From NCBI RefSeq assembly GCF_023073915.1, contig NZ_JADPKK010000022.1, positions 868,001 through 932,000 on the forward strand: a stretch of 64,000 nucleotides of DNA, in the 5' to 3' direction. This stretch comes from Bradyrhizobium sp. 149 (GTDB lineage Bacteria; Pseudomonadota; Alphaproteobacteria; Rhizobiales; Xanthobacteraceae). Below the pieces are notes generated by a model. It worked only from the letters and a program-made list of their open reading frames with translations, ran no database searches and was not told the origin of the DNA. This document shows positions 45,512 to 55,284 of this stretch, one piece after another. The translations under genes were made by a program, and so were the position numbers. Position 1 is the first letter of the stretch; every line of letters starts with the position of its first letter.

Positions 45512-48448
45512 ATGTCATCGCCGGTTGATCGCACTTACTCTTTCGGAGATTGGCTGATTGATTGCCAGCGGAGAGAGCTGAGGTACGACAACGTCGCGGT
45601 GCCGATCGGCAGCCGCGCATTCGAGATTCTCGAGAAGCTGGTCGGCTCGGCGGGTCTGCTCGTCACCAAGGACGATTTGATCGGGAGCGTCTGGTCGGGC
45701 CTGACCGTTGAAGACAATACGCTTCAGGTTCATATTTCGGCCGTCCGCAAGGCACTCGGCGAGGATCGCAATCTCCTCAAGACGGTTTCGGGTCGCGGAT
45801 ATAGTCTCGCGGGAGCCTGGCGAAGCGGACATCTGGATCACACCGCAGCCGCGCCTGTCGCTGTGCCGGCCGACGCGCTTTTCTCCAGCAACCTGCCTGG
45901 CATCCGCGCACCTCTCATCGGTCGCGAGGACTGTCTGAGCCAATTGGCCGATGTGTTGTCGGCCTTTCGGGCCGTGACCCTGGTCGGACCCGGCGGCATC
46001 GGAAAGACGAAGCTGGCAATCGAGCTCGCACGTAGCGTCGCGCTCTCGTTCAATGATTCCGTGGCATTGGTCGAGCTCGCGACCCTGCAGGATGCGGCAC
46101 TTGCAGCATCCGCATGCGCCCGCGCCCTCAAGCTCGCCTCGAATGACAAGGGAGCCTCGGCCGCAAGCATTGCGCAAGGCATCGGGACCCGCCGTCTGCT
46201 TCTCGTCCTGGACAATTGCGAGCATGTGATCGAAGCGGCCGCGCAGATTGCCAGCGCCGTGCTGCGCTATTGTCCGAACGTCACGGTCCTCGCGACGAGC
46301 CGCGAAGGCCTCCGTATCGACGGCGAATACGTTGCGGCCATTCCGGCGCTGTCGGTTCCTGGCGCCGATGTGCACGATCCCGACCTGTTGCTCCGGGAAA
46401 GCGCTGTACAGCTGTTCGTCGCGCGAACGCGGGCCTTGCGCGCAAGCTTCGCCGCGGGCACGGACGAGCTTCAGAAGATCGCCGCCATCTGCCGTAGGCT
46501 CGATGGCATTCCGCTCGCATTGGAATTTGCCGCAGCCCGGGCCGCCAATCTCGGGGTGAACACCGTATTGCTTCGGCTGGACAAGCGCTTCGAGCTCCTG
46601 AACGGCGGTCGCCGCGATCAGTTGCCGCGCCACCAGACCCTTCGTGCGACACTGGACTGGAGCTACGACCTGTTGCCTCCGGCAGAGCAGAACCTGCTTT
46701 GCCAGCTCGCGGTGTTTCCGGCCGGCTTCACGCTCGATGCGGCCAGTGCGATGACGGACAACACATTGGCCCGGTCGGACGTCATCGAAACCCTCTTCAA
46801 TCTGGTCGGAAAATCGCTGGTGTCGCTGGACCCCTCGTTCGAGGGACGATGGCGCCTCCTGGAGAGCACCCGCGCTTATGCGCTGGAGAAGCTCGCGGAT
46901 GCAGGCCTTGTCGAGCAGGCTGCCAAACGGCAAGCCGGCTTTCTCAGGCAGATCATCGCGCCGCTCGGCGATGCCTCTCCCGCTCCTGACGACATCTCTC
47001 GTTTCGCCCAGGAGATCGGAAACGTGCATGCGGCGCTCGATTGGGCGTTCTCGCCCGGGGGCGATACGGCGCTTGGAATCGAGCTGACCGCCGGTTTCGT
47101 TCCGGTATGGATGCAATTGCTGTCCTTCGTGGAATGCTCGACACGGATCGAGCATGCGCTTGCGCATTTCAGTCCCGGGTTCAGCTGCGTTCCGAAGCTG
47201 AAGGCGCAGCTCTATGTCGCCTTGGGATTCTCACTTCTCAACACGACGGGATCGGCGGATCGCATGAAGGCGGCGCTGAGCACCGGCCTCGTGCTCGCCG
47301 AGGAATTGTCCGATCTCGAGCTTCAGCTCAAGGCGGTCTGGACTTTGTGGAGCTATAACCTCAACTCTGGTCAATATGCCGCGGCGAAGAAGGTCGGCGA
47401 ACGCTACCTCGAGATCGCACTGCGCACCGAAAATCCCGCCAACGAAGCGGTGGGCCGTCGCCTGATCGGCGCCGCCACCCATTTCTTTGGCGCGCAGGAG
47501 GATGCTCGGCGCGAACTGACTCTGTCGCTGGACCATTCGGCTCACGGATTGAACGGCGGTGCGAACCAGGTGTGGTTTCTGCTGAACCAGAGCGTTCTTG
47601 CCAAGGCGATGTTGGCGCGCGTCCTGCTGTTGCAGGGAAAGATCGCCCAGAGCAGATCCCTGGCCGCCGAATGCCTCCAGGAGGCTGAGCGTGAGAACGA
47701 CAAGCTTGCGATCGCCTACGCACTCCGGAATGCCGTCTGCCCCATCGCGCTGATGACGCATGACCTCGTCACCGCTGATCAGGCGATATCCTCCCTTCTC
47801 GATCTCGTCACACGCGAGGGGATAGCTTTCTGGACCAGCTGGACGTCTTGCCTGAAGGGACAATTGCTGGTCCTGCAAGGCAACCGTGGCGATGGAATAA
47901 GGCTGCTGCGCAGCGGCCTGAAAGCGCGAACCGAGAACGGATGGCTGATGCGCAATCCCGAGTTCCTCGGATCGCTCGCCGAAGGCCTGCTGGCGAGTGG
48001 CGAGGCTGCGCAGGCGCTGGCCGCGGTGGAAGAGGCCTTGTCCATGTCACGGCAAGGCCGGCAATTGTGGTGCCTTGCCGACCTGTTGAGGATCAAGGCT
48101 GAAATTCTCCTGACCAACGCCCCCTCCGACCTCTCTCGATCCGAATTGCTGTTTGCGAAGGGCCTATCCGTGGCCCGTGACCAGCAATGTCGCTTTTACG
48201 AGCTGAAGGTTGCGGCGGCGTGGGCAAGGATCATGGCTGGATCGAACCGTCCGCAGAGCGCACTTGATCTCGTCGGTCCAGTCAGCGCTCTGTTCGATCA
48301 GGCGATCGATCTTCCCGCGCTCGCCTTTGCCCGCGCTCTGGCTGAAATACCGGGCATCTTACTTGCGACAGCGACCGGCCCGCGTCTTGCACCTGCCACT
48401 AGGTTGCCAAGCCTCGGCCGGGACACATGTCTGCGCTGCCAAAAATAG
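45512..48448 (+). CDS. STAND-type regulator: winged helix, NB-ARC ATPase, TPR-like
   Basis: A 978-residue third paralogue. The start is the ATG giving MSSPVDRTYSFGDW; a TTG 18 bases upstream is an alternative. The winged helix (residues about 10-100) has TLQVHISAVRKALGED and GRGYSLAGAW; Walker A GPGGIGKT is at 159-166, Walker B LLLVLDNCEHV, then RLDGIPLALEFAAAR and LPRHQTLRATLDWSYDLL. The long helical C-terminus has several TPR-like repeats and ends in FDQAIDLPALAFARAL. All catalytic ATPase residues seen in the other two are kept. The binding-protein pseudogene begins 12 bp after it. Confidence 0.87.
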   Translation: MSSPVDRTYSFGDWLIDCQRRELRYDNVAVPIGSRAFEILEKLVGSAGLLVTKDDLIGSVWSGLTVEDNTLQVHISAVRKALGEDRNLLKTVSGRGYSLAGAWRSGHLDHTAAAPVAVPADALFSSNLPGIRAPLIGREDCLSQLADVLSAFRAVTLVGPGGIGKTKLAIELARSVALSFNDSVALVELATLQDAALAASACARALKLASNDKGASAASIAQGIGTRRLLLVLDNCEHVIEAAAQIASAVLRYCPNVTVLATSREGLRIDGEYVAAIPALSVPGADVHDPDLLLRESAVQLFVARTRALRASFAAGTDELQKIAAICRRLDGIPLALEFAAARAANLGVNTVLLRLDKRFELLNGGRRDQLPRHQTLRATLDWSYDLLPPAEQNLLCQLAVFPAGFTLDAASAMTDNTLARSDVIETLFNLVGKSLVSLDPSFEGRWRLLESTRAYALEKLADAGLVEQAAKRQAGFLRQIIAPLGDASPAPDDISRFAQEIGNVHAALDWAFSPGGDTALGIELTAGFVPVWMQLLSFVECSTRIEHALAHFSPGFSCVPKLKAQLYVALGFSLLNTTGSADRMKAALSTGLVLAEELSDLELQLKAVWTLWSYNLNSGQYAAAKKVGERYLEIALRTENPANEAVGRRLIGAATHFFGAQEDARRELTLSLDHSAHGLNGGANQVWFLLNQSVLAKAMLARVLLLQGKIAQSRSLAAECLQEAERENDKLAIAYALRNAVCPIALMTHDLVTADQAISSLLDLVTREGIAFWTSWTSCLKGQLLVLQGNRGDGIRLLRSGLKARTENGWLMRNPEFLGSLAEGLLASGEAAQALAAVEEALSMSRQGRQLWCLADLLRIKAEILLTNAPSDLSRSELLFAKGLSVARDQQCRFYELKVAAAWARIMAGSNRPQSALDLVGPVSALFDQAIDLPALAFARALAEIPGILLATATGPRLAPATRLPSLGRDTCLRCQK

Positions 48449-48459
48449 CCGATCACTCC

Positions 48460-49008
48460 ATGTTCCGGACTTGCTTGAAGAACATCTCTCGACGACAGAT
48501 TCTGGCCGGCATCCGCGCTTCGGTGTTTTCGCCCGGCCTCATCCGTGCGCAGGGCACTCGACCGATCAGGATCGGCGAGATCAACTATAGAAGCGCACCT
48601 GCATTCACCCGCCCTATGGTCGCGGCTGGCAGCTGGCGGTCGAGCAGGTCAACGCGAAAGGCGGCCTTCTCGGGCGCGAGCTGCAGGTCATCAGCCGGGA
48701 CGACGAAGGCAAAACCCAGCGCCGCATCCGCGCGGCAGAGGAGCTCGTGCACCGGAACGTGGCTCCCTTCGAGCGACTCGGGAGCGTCCAGACTGAGCGA
48801 TGGCGGATGGCTTTGTCGATGTCAGCTTCGATACGCCGTTTGGAAGGGCAACCTGGCGTTCGATCGACCATCAAAGCACGATGGGAACATTCGTGGGCCG
48901 CACCGCGGTCAGGGGCAACAAGGCCGTCATGGTGGACTGGAATACAAAGATGGTAGAAGCATGCTTCCGCCGGATGTCGAAGTTCGCAAGCTGCGCCCGG
49001 CAACATGA
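48460..49008 (+). pseudogene. collapsed ABC-transporter substrate-binding protein (LivK type)
   Basis: Three frames together spell a branched-chain amino-acid/urea-type binding protein. The start MFRTCLKNISRRQILAGI is a Tat-like signal; PIRIGEINYRSAPAFTRP follows; a frame change gives GRGWQLAVEQVNAKGGLLGR and EEGK-type RDDEGKTQRRIRAAEELVH. The middle of the gene (some 200 residues) is missing and the sequence resumes at the typical C-terminus, DTPFGRATWRSIDHQSTMG and, after another frame change, EYKDGRSMLPPDVEVRKLRP up to a stop. So there is one large deletion and at least two frameshifts. Confidence 0.78.
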
Positions 49009-49057
49009 CAACGCGATGCCGTGTAATGCGATAGCACGGAAGGCCTGCAAGGCCACC

Positions 49058-49759
49058 TCAGCATCCCGGTGGCAGGATCGGCGACACCCCCGGCGTCGGT
49101 GCCGCTCCTGAGGCGTTGGCCGGCAGCACCGTCGCTGGCTCCGCCAAATTCATCGAGACCCCTTCCGCGCAAGCTGAACTGTTTGGGCTCGGCACGACGG
49201 CGGCATTCGGGTCTATGCCCGTGCCGCCAGCGCCGCTGGTGTCCACCAGGATCGTACCCGGCGGGGGGCTTGCAGGCACTTGCGAAATCGACAACGGCAG
49301 AGACGCAGCGCTCGTCACCTGCCCTCCCGACATAGAACTGCACGCCACACTCGCACCTGTTCCCGCCGGCGCGGCCGCGGAAATCGTCCCGATCGAGCTG
49401 CTGTTCGGTCCTGTAACAGGCAGGATCGGAGCCGCGATCCCCGAGGTCGGAAGGCCTGTGGGTGATACGACCGGAGTCGGCGGCACCGGCGTCAGCGATG
49501 ACGACGGTGGGGCGCAGACGACCACCGTCCCCGGCGTCGTCGGATCCGACGCGAGCGGGACGGGCGCCAGCGTGGTATCAGGCGCGCCCGGGACGGTCGT
49601 CGCGGAAAACGGCCCCGGGCTGTTAAGCGGCGAGATCACGATCGCGCCCGGCACCGTCGGCAGATCCATTGCCGTACTGCCGGTCCTTGCGACCTGTGCC
49701 TGAACAGCACGGCCGCCGAGCAGTAGAGCCAACACCGCTACGAGCGCGATCCGCATCAT
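49058..49759 (-). CDS. exported Pro/Ser/Thr-rich protein at end of rag-like operon
   Basis: A 233-residue protein with a signal peptide (residues about 1-21, ending VQAQ). The rest is almost wholly Pro, Ser, Thr, Ala, Gly and Val, with four Cys spread along the chain (VVVCAPP, SVACSS, SSACAEG and the final Cys) and no predicted globular domain. It begins 11 bp after the adaptor gene and is the last gene of the unit. Its counterpart beside the other RND locus (16216-16713) has the same make-up but a clear repeat. It could be a cell-envelope spacer or pump accessory; the evidence is position only. Confidence 0.7.
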   Translation of the reverse strand: MMRIALVAVLALLLGGRAVQAQVARTGSTAMDLPTVPGAIVISPLNSPGPFSATTVPGAPDTTLAPVPLASDPTTPGTVVVCAPPSSSLTPVPPTPVVSPTGLPTSGIAAPILPVTGPNSSSIGTISAAAPAGTGASVACSSMSGGQVTSAASLPLSISQVPASPPPGTILVDTSGAGGTGIDPNAAVVPSPNSSACAEGVSMNLAEPATVLPANASGAAPTPGVSPILPPGC

Positions 49760-49770
49760 CGCTCGTGTTC

Positions 49771-51042
49771 CTAACTCACTTGGGTCTTGCGAACGCTGAC
49801 CTTGCTACCGTCTGCCAGATCGACCGCAGGATTGAGCACGACCTGATCGCCCGGCTGCACGCCGTCGCGCACTTCCACCGTGGTGCCAAAATCCCTCGAG
49901 ATCGAGACCTGCTGAAAATGAACCGTGCCATTCCGCACGACCGCGACATGGAGGCCGTTCTGATCGAACACGAGTGCGTCGGAGGGGATCGTCGTCGACT
50001 GCGTCCTGCGCGGGATCGATAATTCGACCGTGCAATAGATGCCCGGACTCAGCAGACCATCGGGGTTAGGTACGTCGATCTCGGTCAATAGCGTCCGGCT
50101 CCCCGGCTGCAGCGCGGTTGCGATCCGCGTGACCTTGCCCGCAAATGTCCGTCCCGGAATCTCAGGGACACGGATATCCGCATCGACGCCCGGCCCGACT
50201 CCGAACGCCTCGTCCTGCGGTACGAAGACTTGGGTTCGGACCACGTCGGAATGCATCATCGTGAACATGAAGGTGGAGCCCGCTTGCACCAGGCTGCCAT
50301 TGTCCACGTTGCGCTGGGTGACCACGCCGTCGAACGGCGCCACCACACGCTGGTAAGACTTCTCCTGCTGGAGGACGCGAATCTGCGCCTCCTGCGCCGT
50401 GATGTTCGACTGCGCGACGCCCACCGCCCCCTGCTGCGCGCGCAGGGTGAGACGGTCATTATCGCCCTGTTGCGCCGTCAACCAGCCTTGCTTGACCAGA
50501 TTGCTGTCGCGCGAATTGGTGACGTCGGCCAACTCCCGGCTCGCTTGCGCCTGTTGAAGCGCGGCCTGGTCCTGAGCCAGCGTCGCCTGCGCCTGTGCGA
50601 TCTGCTGGTCCAGCTCCGGCGCGGTGATTTCTACGAGGAGATCGCCCTTCTTGACCCGATCACCGATGTCGACGTAGCGCTTCTCGATATAGCCGCTGGT
50701 CCGCGCGAAGATGTTGGCCGCCTCGAATGCGGTCGTCGTCGCCGGCAGGCTGACCTTCATGACATCGCCGCTGGGCTTGACTGTCGCCACCCGCACTTCC
50801 GGAACGTGGATCCGAACCCGCTCTGCTACCGCGGCCACGTCATGCGCAGCCTGGTAGTGCCGCCACCCGCCGATGCCGAGGCCGCCCGCAAGCAGCAGGA
50901 GCACACCTCCCCCGAGCAGTGCGCCACCGTAACGGCGTCCGGATCGTGCGCTCTTGCCCGGCAGCTCCACGACCCGGAGGCTCTCCGCCCCCGGGCGGTC
51001 TCTCGTCGCCTCGCCATCGGTCTTTGCGCGAACATCACTCAT
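49771..51042 (-). CDS. ragD: RND efflux periplasmic adaptor, RagD-like
   Basis: A 423-residue membrane fusion protein. A charged N-terminus leads to one membrane helix (about residues 40-58). Lipoyl halves include GYIEKRYVDIGDRVKKGDLL and the second half with VVAPFDGVVTQRNVDNGSLV; between lies a coiled hairpin rich in Gln/Ala (QAQATLAQDQAALQQAQASR). Its ATG overlaps the RND stop by 4 bp. In Bradyrhizobium japonicum an RND/MFP pair, RagC and RagD, is co-transcribed with an rpoH gene; the gene order here is the same, hence the symbol. It is unproven for this strain. Confidence 0.85.
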   Translation of the reverse strand: MSDVRAKTDGEATRDRPGAESLRVVELPGKSARSGRRYGGALLGGGVLLLLAGGLGIGGWRHYQAAHDVAAVAERVRIHVPEVRVATVKPSGDVMKVSLPATTTAFEAANIFARTSGYIEKRYVDIGDRVKKGDLLVEITAPELDQQIAQAQATLAQDQAALQQAQASRELADVTNSRDSNLVKQGWLTAQQGDNDRLTLRAQQGAVGVAQSNITAQEAQIRVLQQEKSYQRVVAPFDGVVTQRNVDNGSLVQAGSTFMFTMMHSDVVRTQVFVPQDEAFGVGPGVDADIRVPEIPGRTFAGKVTRIATALQPGSRTLLTEIDVPNPDGLLSPGIYCTVELSIPRRTQSTTIPSDALVFDQNGLHVAVVRNGTVHFQQVSISRDFGTTVEVRDGVQPGDQVVLNPAVDLADGSKVSVRKTQVS

Positions 51043-54000
51043 TCCGGTTGCTCCTCGAATACGCCGTGACCAGCCTTGCCGTCATTGCCCTTGCGCAGCA
51101 TCGCAAAGAGATAAGGCACGATCAGCAAGGTGGTCGGGGTTGCAAACAGCAGGCCACCGATGACCGCCCGCGCGAGCGCTGCATTCTGCTCCTCCCCTGG
51201 CCCACCGATCGCCATCGGAATCATGCCTACGATCATCGCTGCCGCAGTCATCAGCACGGGCCTGATCCTCGTCCGGCCCGCACTGAGCGCCGCCTGGAAG
51301 GCCGAGTGTCCGTTCAACTGCTCGTCACGCGCGAAGGTCACGAGCAGGATGGAGTTTGCCGAGGCAACGCCGATCGCCATGATGGCTCCCATCAGCGAGG
51401 GCACGTTCAGCGTCGTCCCGGTGATGAACAGCATCGTCACGATGCCGCAGAATGTCGCCGGCAGCGCCATGATGACGACGAAGGGATCGCCAAAATTCTG
51501 GTAGTTAACGACCATCAGCAGGTAGACCAGGATAGCCGCGAACAGCACTCCAATCCCGAGATCGCGGAACGACTGATGCATGCTCTGGATCTGTCCCAGA
51601 ACCTGAATCGAATTGCCCGGCTGAAGCTGCTTTTGCAGTGTGGACGTCACCTTCGCGATATCAGTCGCAACGCTGCCAAGATCGCGCCCCTGCACGCTCG
51701 CATAGACATCGTACACTGGCTGGACATTGGCCTGGTTCGAGTTGGTGGGAACCGTTCCCCGCTTGAAGGTCGCTACATTGCTGAGCAGGCCCGGCACCGT
51801 CTGGCCGCTTGCAGCGAGCGAGGCTGACACCGGCGTGTTGCCCAAGGCGTTCAGCGAATTGGCCCTGTATTCGGGCGTCTGCACGGCCAGGTAATATGGG
51901 ATGCCCGACGTGGGGTCGGTCCAGAAATTCGGCGAGACCTGCGCGGACGAGCTGAGGCTGACATTGATATTGGTCGCCACCGTGCTGGCGTTGAGACCGA
52001 GTTGCGCGGCTCGCGTGCGGTCGATGTCGGCATAGAACGCGGGAGCATCGACCTCCTGCTGTAGATGCGCATCGACCAGTCCGGGAACCGCCGCGAGACT
52101 CTTCCGTAGCTCCTTGGCGACGGCCAGATTGTTGTTGCCGTAACCGACCGTGCGAACATCAATCTGCGCCGGGAGACCGAAGTTCAGGATCTGCGTGACG
52201 ATATCGGCCGCCTGGAAATAGAACGTGTCCTCCGGGAATGCCGACGGCAGCACCTGCCGCAGCTTCCTGACGTAATCCGCAGTCGGCTTGTGCCCGTCCT
52301 TCAAAGACACCAGAATTGTACCGTCGTTCACCCCGATCGTGGAGCCGTCGGTGAATGCGAGATTGTAGGCCCGCGCCGGGAGACCGATATTGTCGACGAT
52401 CAGCGCCCGGTCACGCTCCGGTATGACTTCGCGGATCTTGTCCTCGACCGTCTGGAAGATCGCCTCGGTGCGCTCGATGCGCGTGCCCGCGGGCGCCCGA
52501 ACGTGGAGCTGAATCTGGCCGCCGTCGATCAGGGGATAGAAGTCCCTGCCGACATAGACGAACATGGTGGCTCCGAGCGCCAGCACCAACACTGCAACGA
52601 CGGGCACGATGGCGCGATGTCGCAGCAAATTCAGCAGGAGATCGGAATACCCATTACGCAGGCGCTCGAAGCCGCGCTCGAATGCCGCCGAGGCGCGCGC
52701 GAAGATTCCCGACGGGCGCTCGCCCTCACCATGGCGTCGCTCACCCTTCAGCAGCAGGCCGATGGTGATCGGCGTGAGCGTCCGCGACAGTCCGTATGAC
52801 GCCAGCATTGCGAACACCACGGCGAGGCCGAGCGGCGTGAACAAATATTTGGCCGGCCCCTCCAGAAATACGACCGAGGTGAACACGCAGCTGATCGCGA
52901 GCGTCGACACCAGCGTCGGCACCGCGATCTCGGCGGCGCCATGCAGGGTCGCCTCCGACAACGGCATGCCTTCCTCGGTCCAGAGCCGGTGCGTGTTCTC
53001 GATCGTCACCGTCGAATCATCCACGAGAATACCGACCGCGAGCGCAAGGCCGCCGAGTGTCATCGTGTTGAGGGTCTCGCCGAGGAAATAGAGGACAATC
53101 AGCGAGGACAGCATCGCCAGCGGGATCGAGATCAGGACGACCAGCGTCGATCGCCACGATCCCAGAAACACCAGGATCATCAGCGCTGTGAGGCCGGCCG
53201 CGATCGCACCTTCGCGCAGCACGCCATTGACCGAATGGGTGACGAATATCGACTGGTCGAACAGCTCGTTGATCTTCAGCCCCGCCGGAGCCGACGCGCG
53301 GATCGACGTCAGGGCCGCCTTGACGCCGTTGACGACGGCGAGCGTGGAGGCATTTCCGTTCTTGATGACGCTGAGCAGGACGGCACGGTGGCCGTCCTCG
53401 CGCACGATGTTCTGCTGGACCTGGGCGCCGTCACGAACCTGGGCGACGTCCTTCAGGAAGATTGTGGCCCCGTTCGCGAACTTGACCGGAATCATGTTGA
53501 GATCCTGGATCGTGGCCGGCGTCGCGTTGGTACGAACAGTATACTGGGTGTCGCCGATCTTTGTCGTGCCGGTCGGCAGTGTCAGATTCTGGGTGTTCAC
53601 CGCATTGACGATGTCAAGCGGCGTCAATCCGCGGGACAGCAGCTTGTTCGGATCGATATCGACCATGATCTGGCGGTATTTGCCGCCGGCAGGCGTGGGC
53701 AGAGTCACGCCCGGAACCGGAGCTAGTTGCTGGCGAACCCGGTAAATGCCGAAGTCATAGAGTTGCTGCTCATTCAGGCTGTTCGACTCGAGACTGAGTT
53801 GCAGCACCGGCACGCTCGAGGCATTGAACTGCACGATGATCGGCGGCTGGATGCCCGGCGGCATCAGGGCACGGATGGCGTTGGTCGCCGAGACGATCTG
53901 CGCGATCGCAAGATCGAGATTGACGTCCGGCTGAAAGTAGACCTTCTGAATCGACAGCCCGTTGAGGGTCTGCGCCTCGATGTTCTTGATGCCGCTGACG

Positions 54001-54221
54001 TTGGCGCTGATCGAATATTGGCTGTAGGTACTGACGCGCTGCTCCATCTCCGGCGTCGAGAGGCCCGTGTAGCTCCAGATGACCGTGACGACGGGGATAC
54101 GGATCTCCGGGAAAATATCCGTTGGCATCGACCGGATCGCGATACCGCCGAGGAACAGGATCAGCGCCGCAAGCACATAGAATGTGTGCGGAAGCCGGAG
54201 CGCGAAGCGAACAATTCCCAT
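51039..54221 (-). CDS. ragC: RND efflux permease, RagC-like
   Basis: A 1060-residue inner-membrane antiporter with twelve membrane segments and two large periplasmic loops. The proton-relay motif is VGILVDDSTVTIENTHRLW. The early PTDIFPEIRIPVVTVIWSYTG stretch separates it from the MdtB-like pump at 17903, so the two are distant members of the superfamily and not a recent duplication. It follows rpoH by 79 bp and is coupled to the adaptor. No outer-membrane channel gene is in the unit. Confidence 0.9.
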   Translation of the reverse strand: MGIVRFALRLPHTFYVLAALILFLGGIAIRSMPTDIFPEIRIPVVTVIWSYTGLSTPEMEQRVSTYSQYSISANVSGIKNIEAQTLNGLSIQKVYFQPDVNLDLAIAQIVSATNAIRALMPPGIQPPIIVQFNASSVPVLQLSLESNSLNEQQLYDFGIYRVRQQLAPVPGVTLPTPAGGKYRQIMVDIDPNKLLSRGLTPLDIVNAVNTQNLTLPTGTTKIGDTQYTVRTNATPATIQDLNMIPVKFANGATIFLKDVAQVRDGAQVQQNIVREDGHRAVLLSVIKNGNASTLAVVNGVKAALTSIRASAPAGLKINELFDQSIFVTHSVNGVLREGAIAAGLTALMILVFLGSWRSTLVVLISIPLAMLSSLIVLYFLGETLNTMTLGGLALAVGILVDDSTVTIENTHRLWTEEGMPLSEATLHGAAEIAVPTLVSTLAISCVFTSVVFLEGPAKYLFTPLGLAVVFAMLASYGLSRTLTPITIGLLLKGERRHGEGERPSGIFARASAAFERGFERLRNGYSDLLLNLLRHRAIVPVVAVLVLALGATMFVYVGRDFYPLIDGGQIQLHVRAPAGTRIERTEAIFQTVEDKIREVIPERDRALIVDNIGLPARAYNLAFTDGSTIGVNDGTILVSLKDGHKPTADYVRKLRQVLPSAFPEDTFYFQAADIVTQILNFGLPAQIDVRTVGYGNNNLAVAKELRKSLAAVPGLVDAHLQQEVDAPAFYADIDRTRAAQLGLNASTVATNINVSLSSSAQVSPNFWTDPTSGIPYYLAVQTPEYRANSLNALGNTPVSASLAASGQTVPGLLSNVATFKRGTVPTNSNQANVQPVYDVYASVQGRDLGSVATDIAKVTSTLQKQLQPGNSIQVLGQIQSMHQSFRDLGIGVLFAAILVYLLMVVNYQNFGDPFVVIMALPATFCGIVTMLFITGTTLNVPSLMGAIMAIGVASANSILLVTFARDEQLNGHSAFQAALSAGRTRIRPVLMTAAAMIVGMIPMAIGGPGEEQNAALARAVIGGLLFATPTTLLIVPYLFAMLRKGNDGKAGHGVFEEQPE

Positions 54222-54300
54222 GATGGTCTGCCTGGAGCAAATGTCTCGAGATCGTCAGACAAGTGAGGACGGCCGGAGCGCCGTTCAAATGAAAACGAAT

Positions 54301-55224
54301 TCAGAGGCCACATTTGATGGCGCGTGGCGCATCCTGAGCGGCAAGCATGACGGCCCGCTTGATCTTGGCAAAGGCGCGCATCTCGATCTGCCTGACACGT
54401 TCGCTGGATATGGACAATTCGTGGGCCAGCTGATCGAGCGTAACCGGGCATTCCCTCAGCCGCCGCGCCTCGAAGACGTGACGTTCCCGCGCCGCAAGCC
54501 CGCCCAACGCAACACGCAAGGCTTTGGCACGATGCACCGTCTGCTCATGATCGACCAGCACCGTCTCTGCGTCGACCGTCCCATCGACCAGCAGGGCTTC
54601 AAGCTCGGTTCCGCTGTCCTCGTCGCCGACGCGCGCATTCAGCGACATGTCGCCATGCAGCCGCGCGTCCATCTCGATCACGTCACGCGCCGTCACTTCG
54701 AGCTTCGCGGCAATCAATTCGGCGACGTCAGGCGTGAGCCCTGCCATCGCGCTGCCGGTAGCTTTCCTAATCTCGCTGCGGAGTTTGAAAAACAGCTTCT
54801 TCTGCGCGGCCGTCGTCCCGATCTTGACGAGGGACCAGGACCGCAAAATGTACTCGTGGATGGCGGCCTTGATCCACCAGATGGCATAAGTCGAAAAGCG
54901 TGCGCCGCGGCCGGGCTCGAACCGCGACGCTGCGATCACGAGGCCCAGATTCGCCTCTGAGATCAGATCGACCAGCGGAAGGCCGTATCCCTGGTAGCCG
55001 CGCGCCAGCTTGGCCGCGAGCCTGAGATGACTGGTGACGAGCGCGTCCGCCGCGCTCCGGTCCCGCGTCTGCTGCCAGCGACGTGCAAGCTGCTGCTCCT
55101 GTCCTGGCTCGAGAAGCTCGTAGCGCCTGATCGCGGCGGAATACGCGGTGAGGAATGGCACCGGCACCGATGCAAGCGACGCTGCGGGGGAATTGTTGCT
55201 CGTAACTTCGTGGCTAGTCTGCAT
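54301..55224 (-). CDS. rpoH: RNA polymerase sigma-32 factor (RpoH), efflux-linked paralogue
   Basis: A 307-residue group-3/heat-shock sigma factor. Region 2 holds DALVTSHLRLAAKLARGYQG, the core-binding DLISEANLGLVIAASRFEPG and the -10-reading FSTYAIWWIKAAIHEYILRS. The RpoH box is present as AAQKKLFFKLRSE. Region 4 ends in a helix-turn-helix (LAHELSISSERVRQIEMRAF). It directs RNA polymerase to heat- or envelope-stress promoters. It sits between the two-component genes (60 bp) and the RND pump (79 bp), the layout of the rag-linked rpoH of Bradyrhizobium japonicum. Others of the genome's rpoH copies are not in the window. Confidence 0.92.
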   Translation of the reverse strand: MQTSHEVTSNNSPAASLASVPVPFLTAYSAAIRRYELLEPGQEQQLARRWQQTRDRSAADALVTSHLRLAAKLARGYQGYGLPLVDLISEANLGLVIAASRFEPGRGARFSTYAIWWIKAAIHEYILRSWSLVKIGTTAAQKKLFFKLRSEIRKATGSAMAGLTPDVAELIAAKLEVTARDVIEMDARLHGDMSLNARVGDEDSGTELEALLVDGTVDAETVLVDHEQTVHRAKALRVALGGLAARERHVFEARRLRECPVTLDQLAHELSISSERVRQIEMRAFAKIKRAVMLAAQDAPRAIKCGL

Positions 55225-55284
55225 CTGTCACTCCCACACTCCGGGCCGGCTGGTCGATCTCGAAAGCATCGCGCGTCATTTGGC

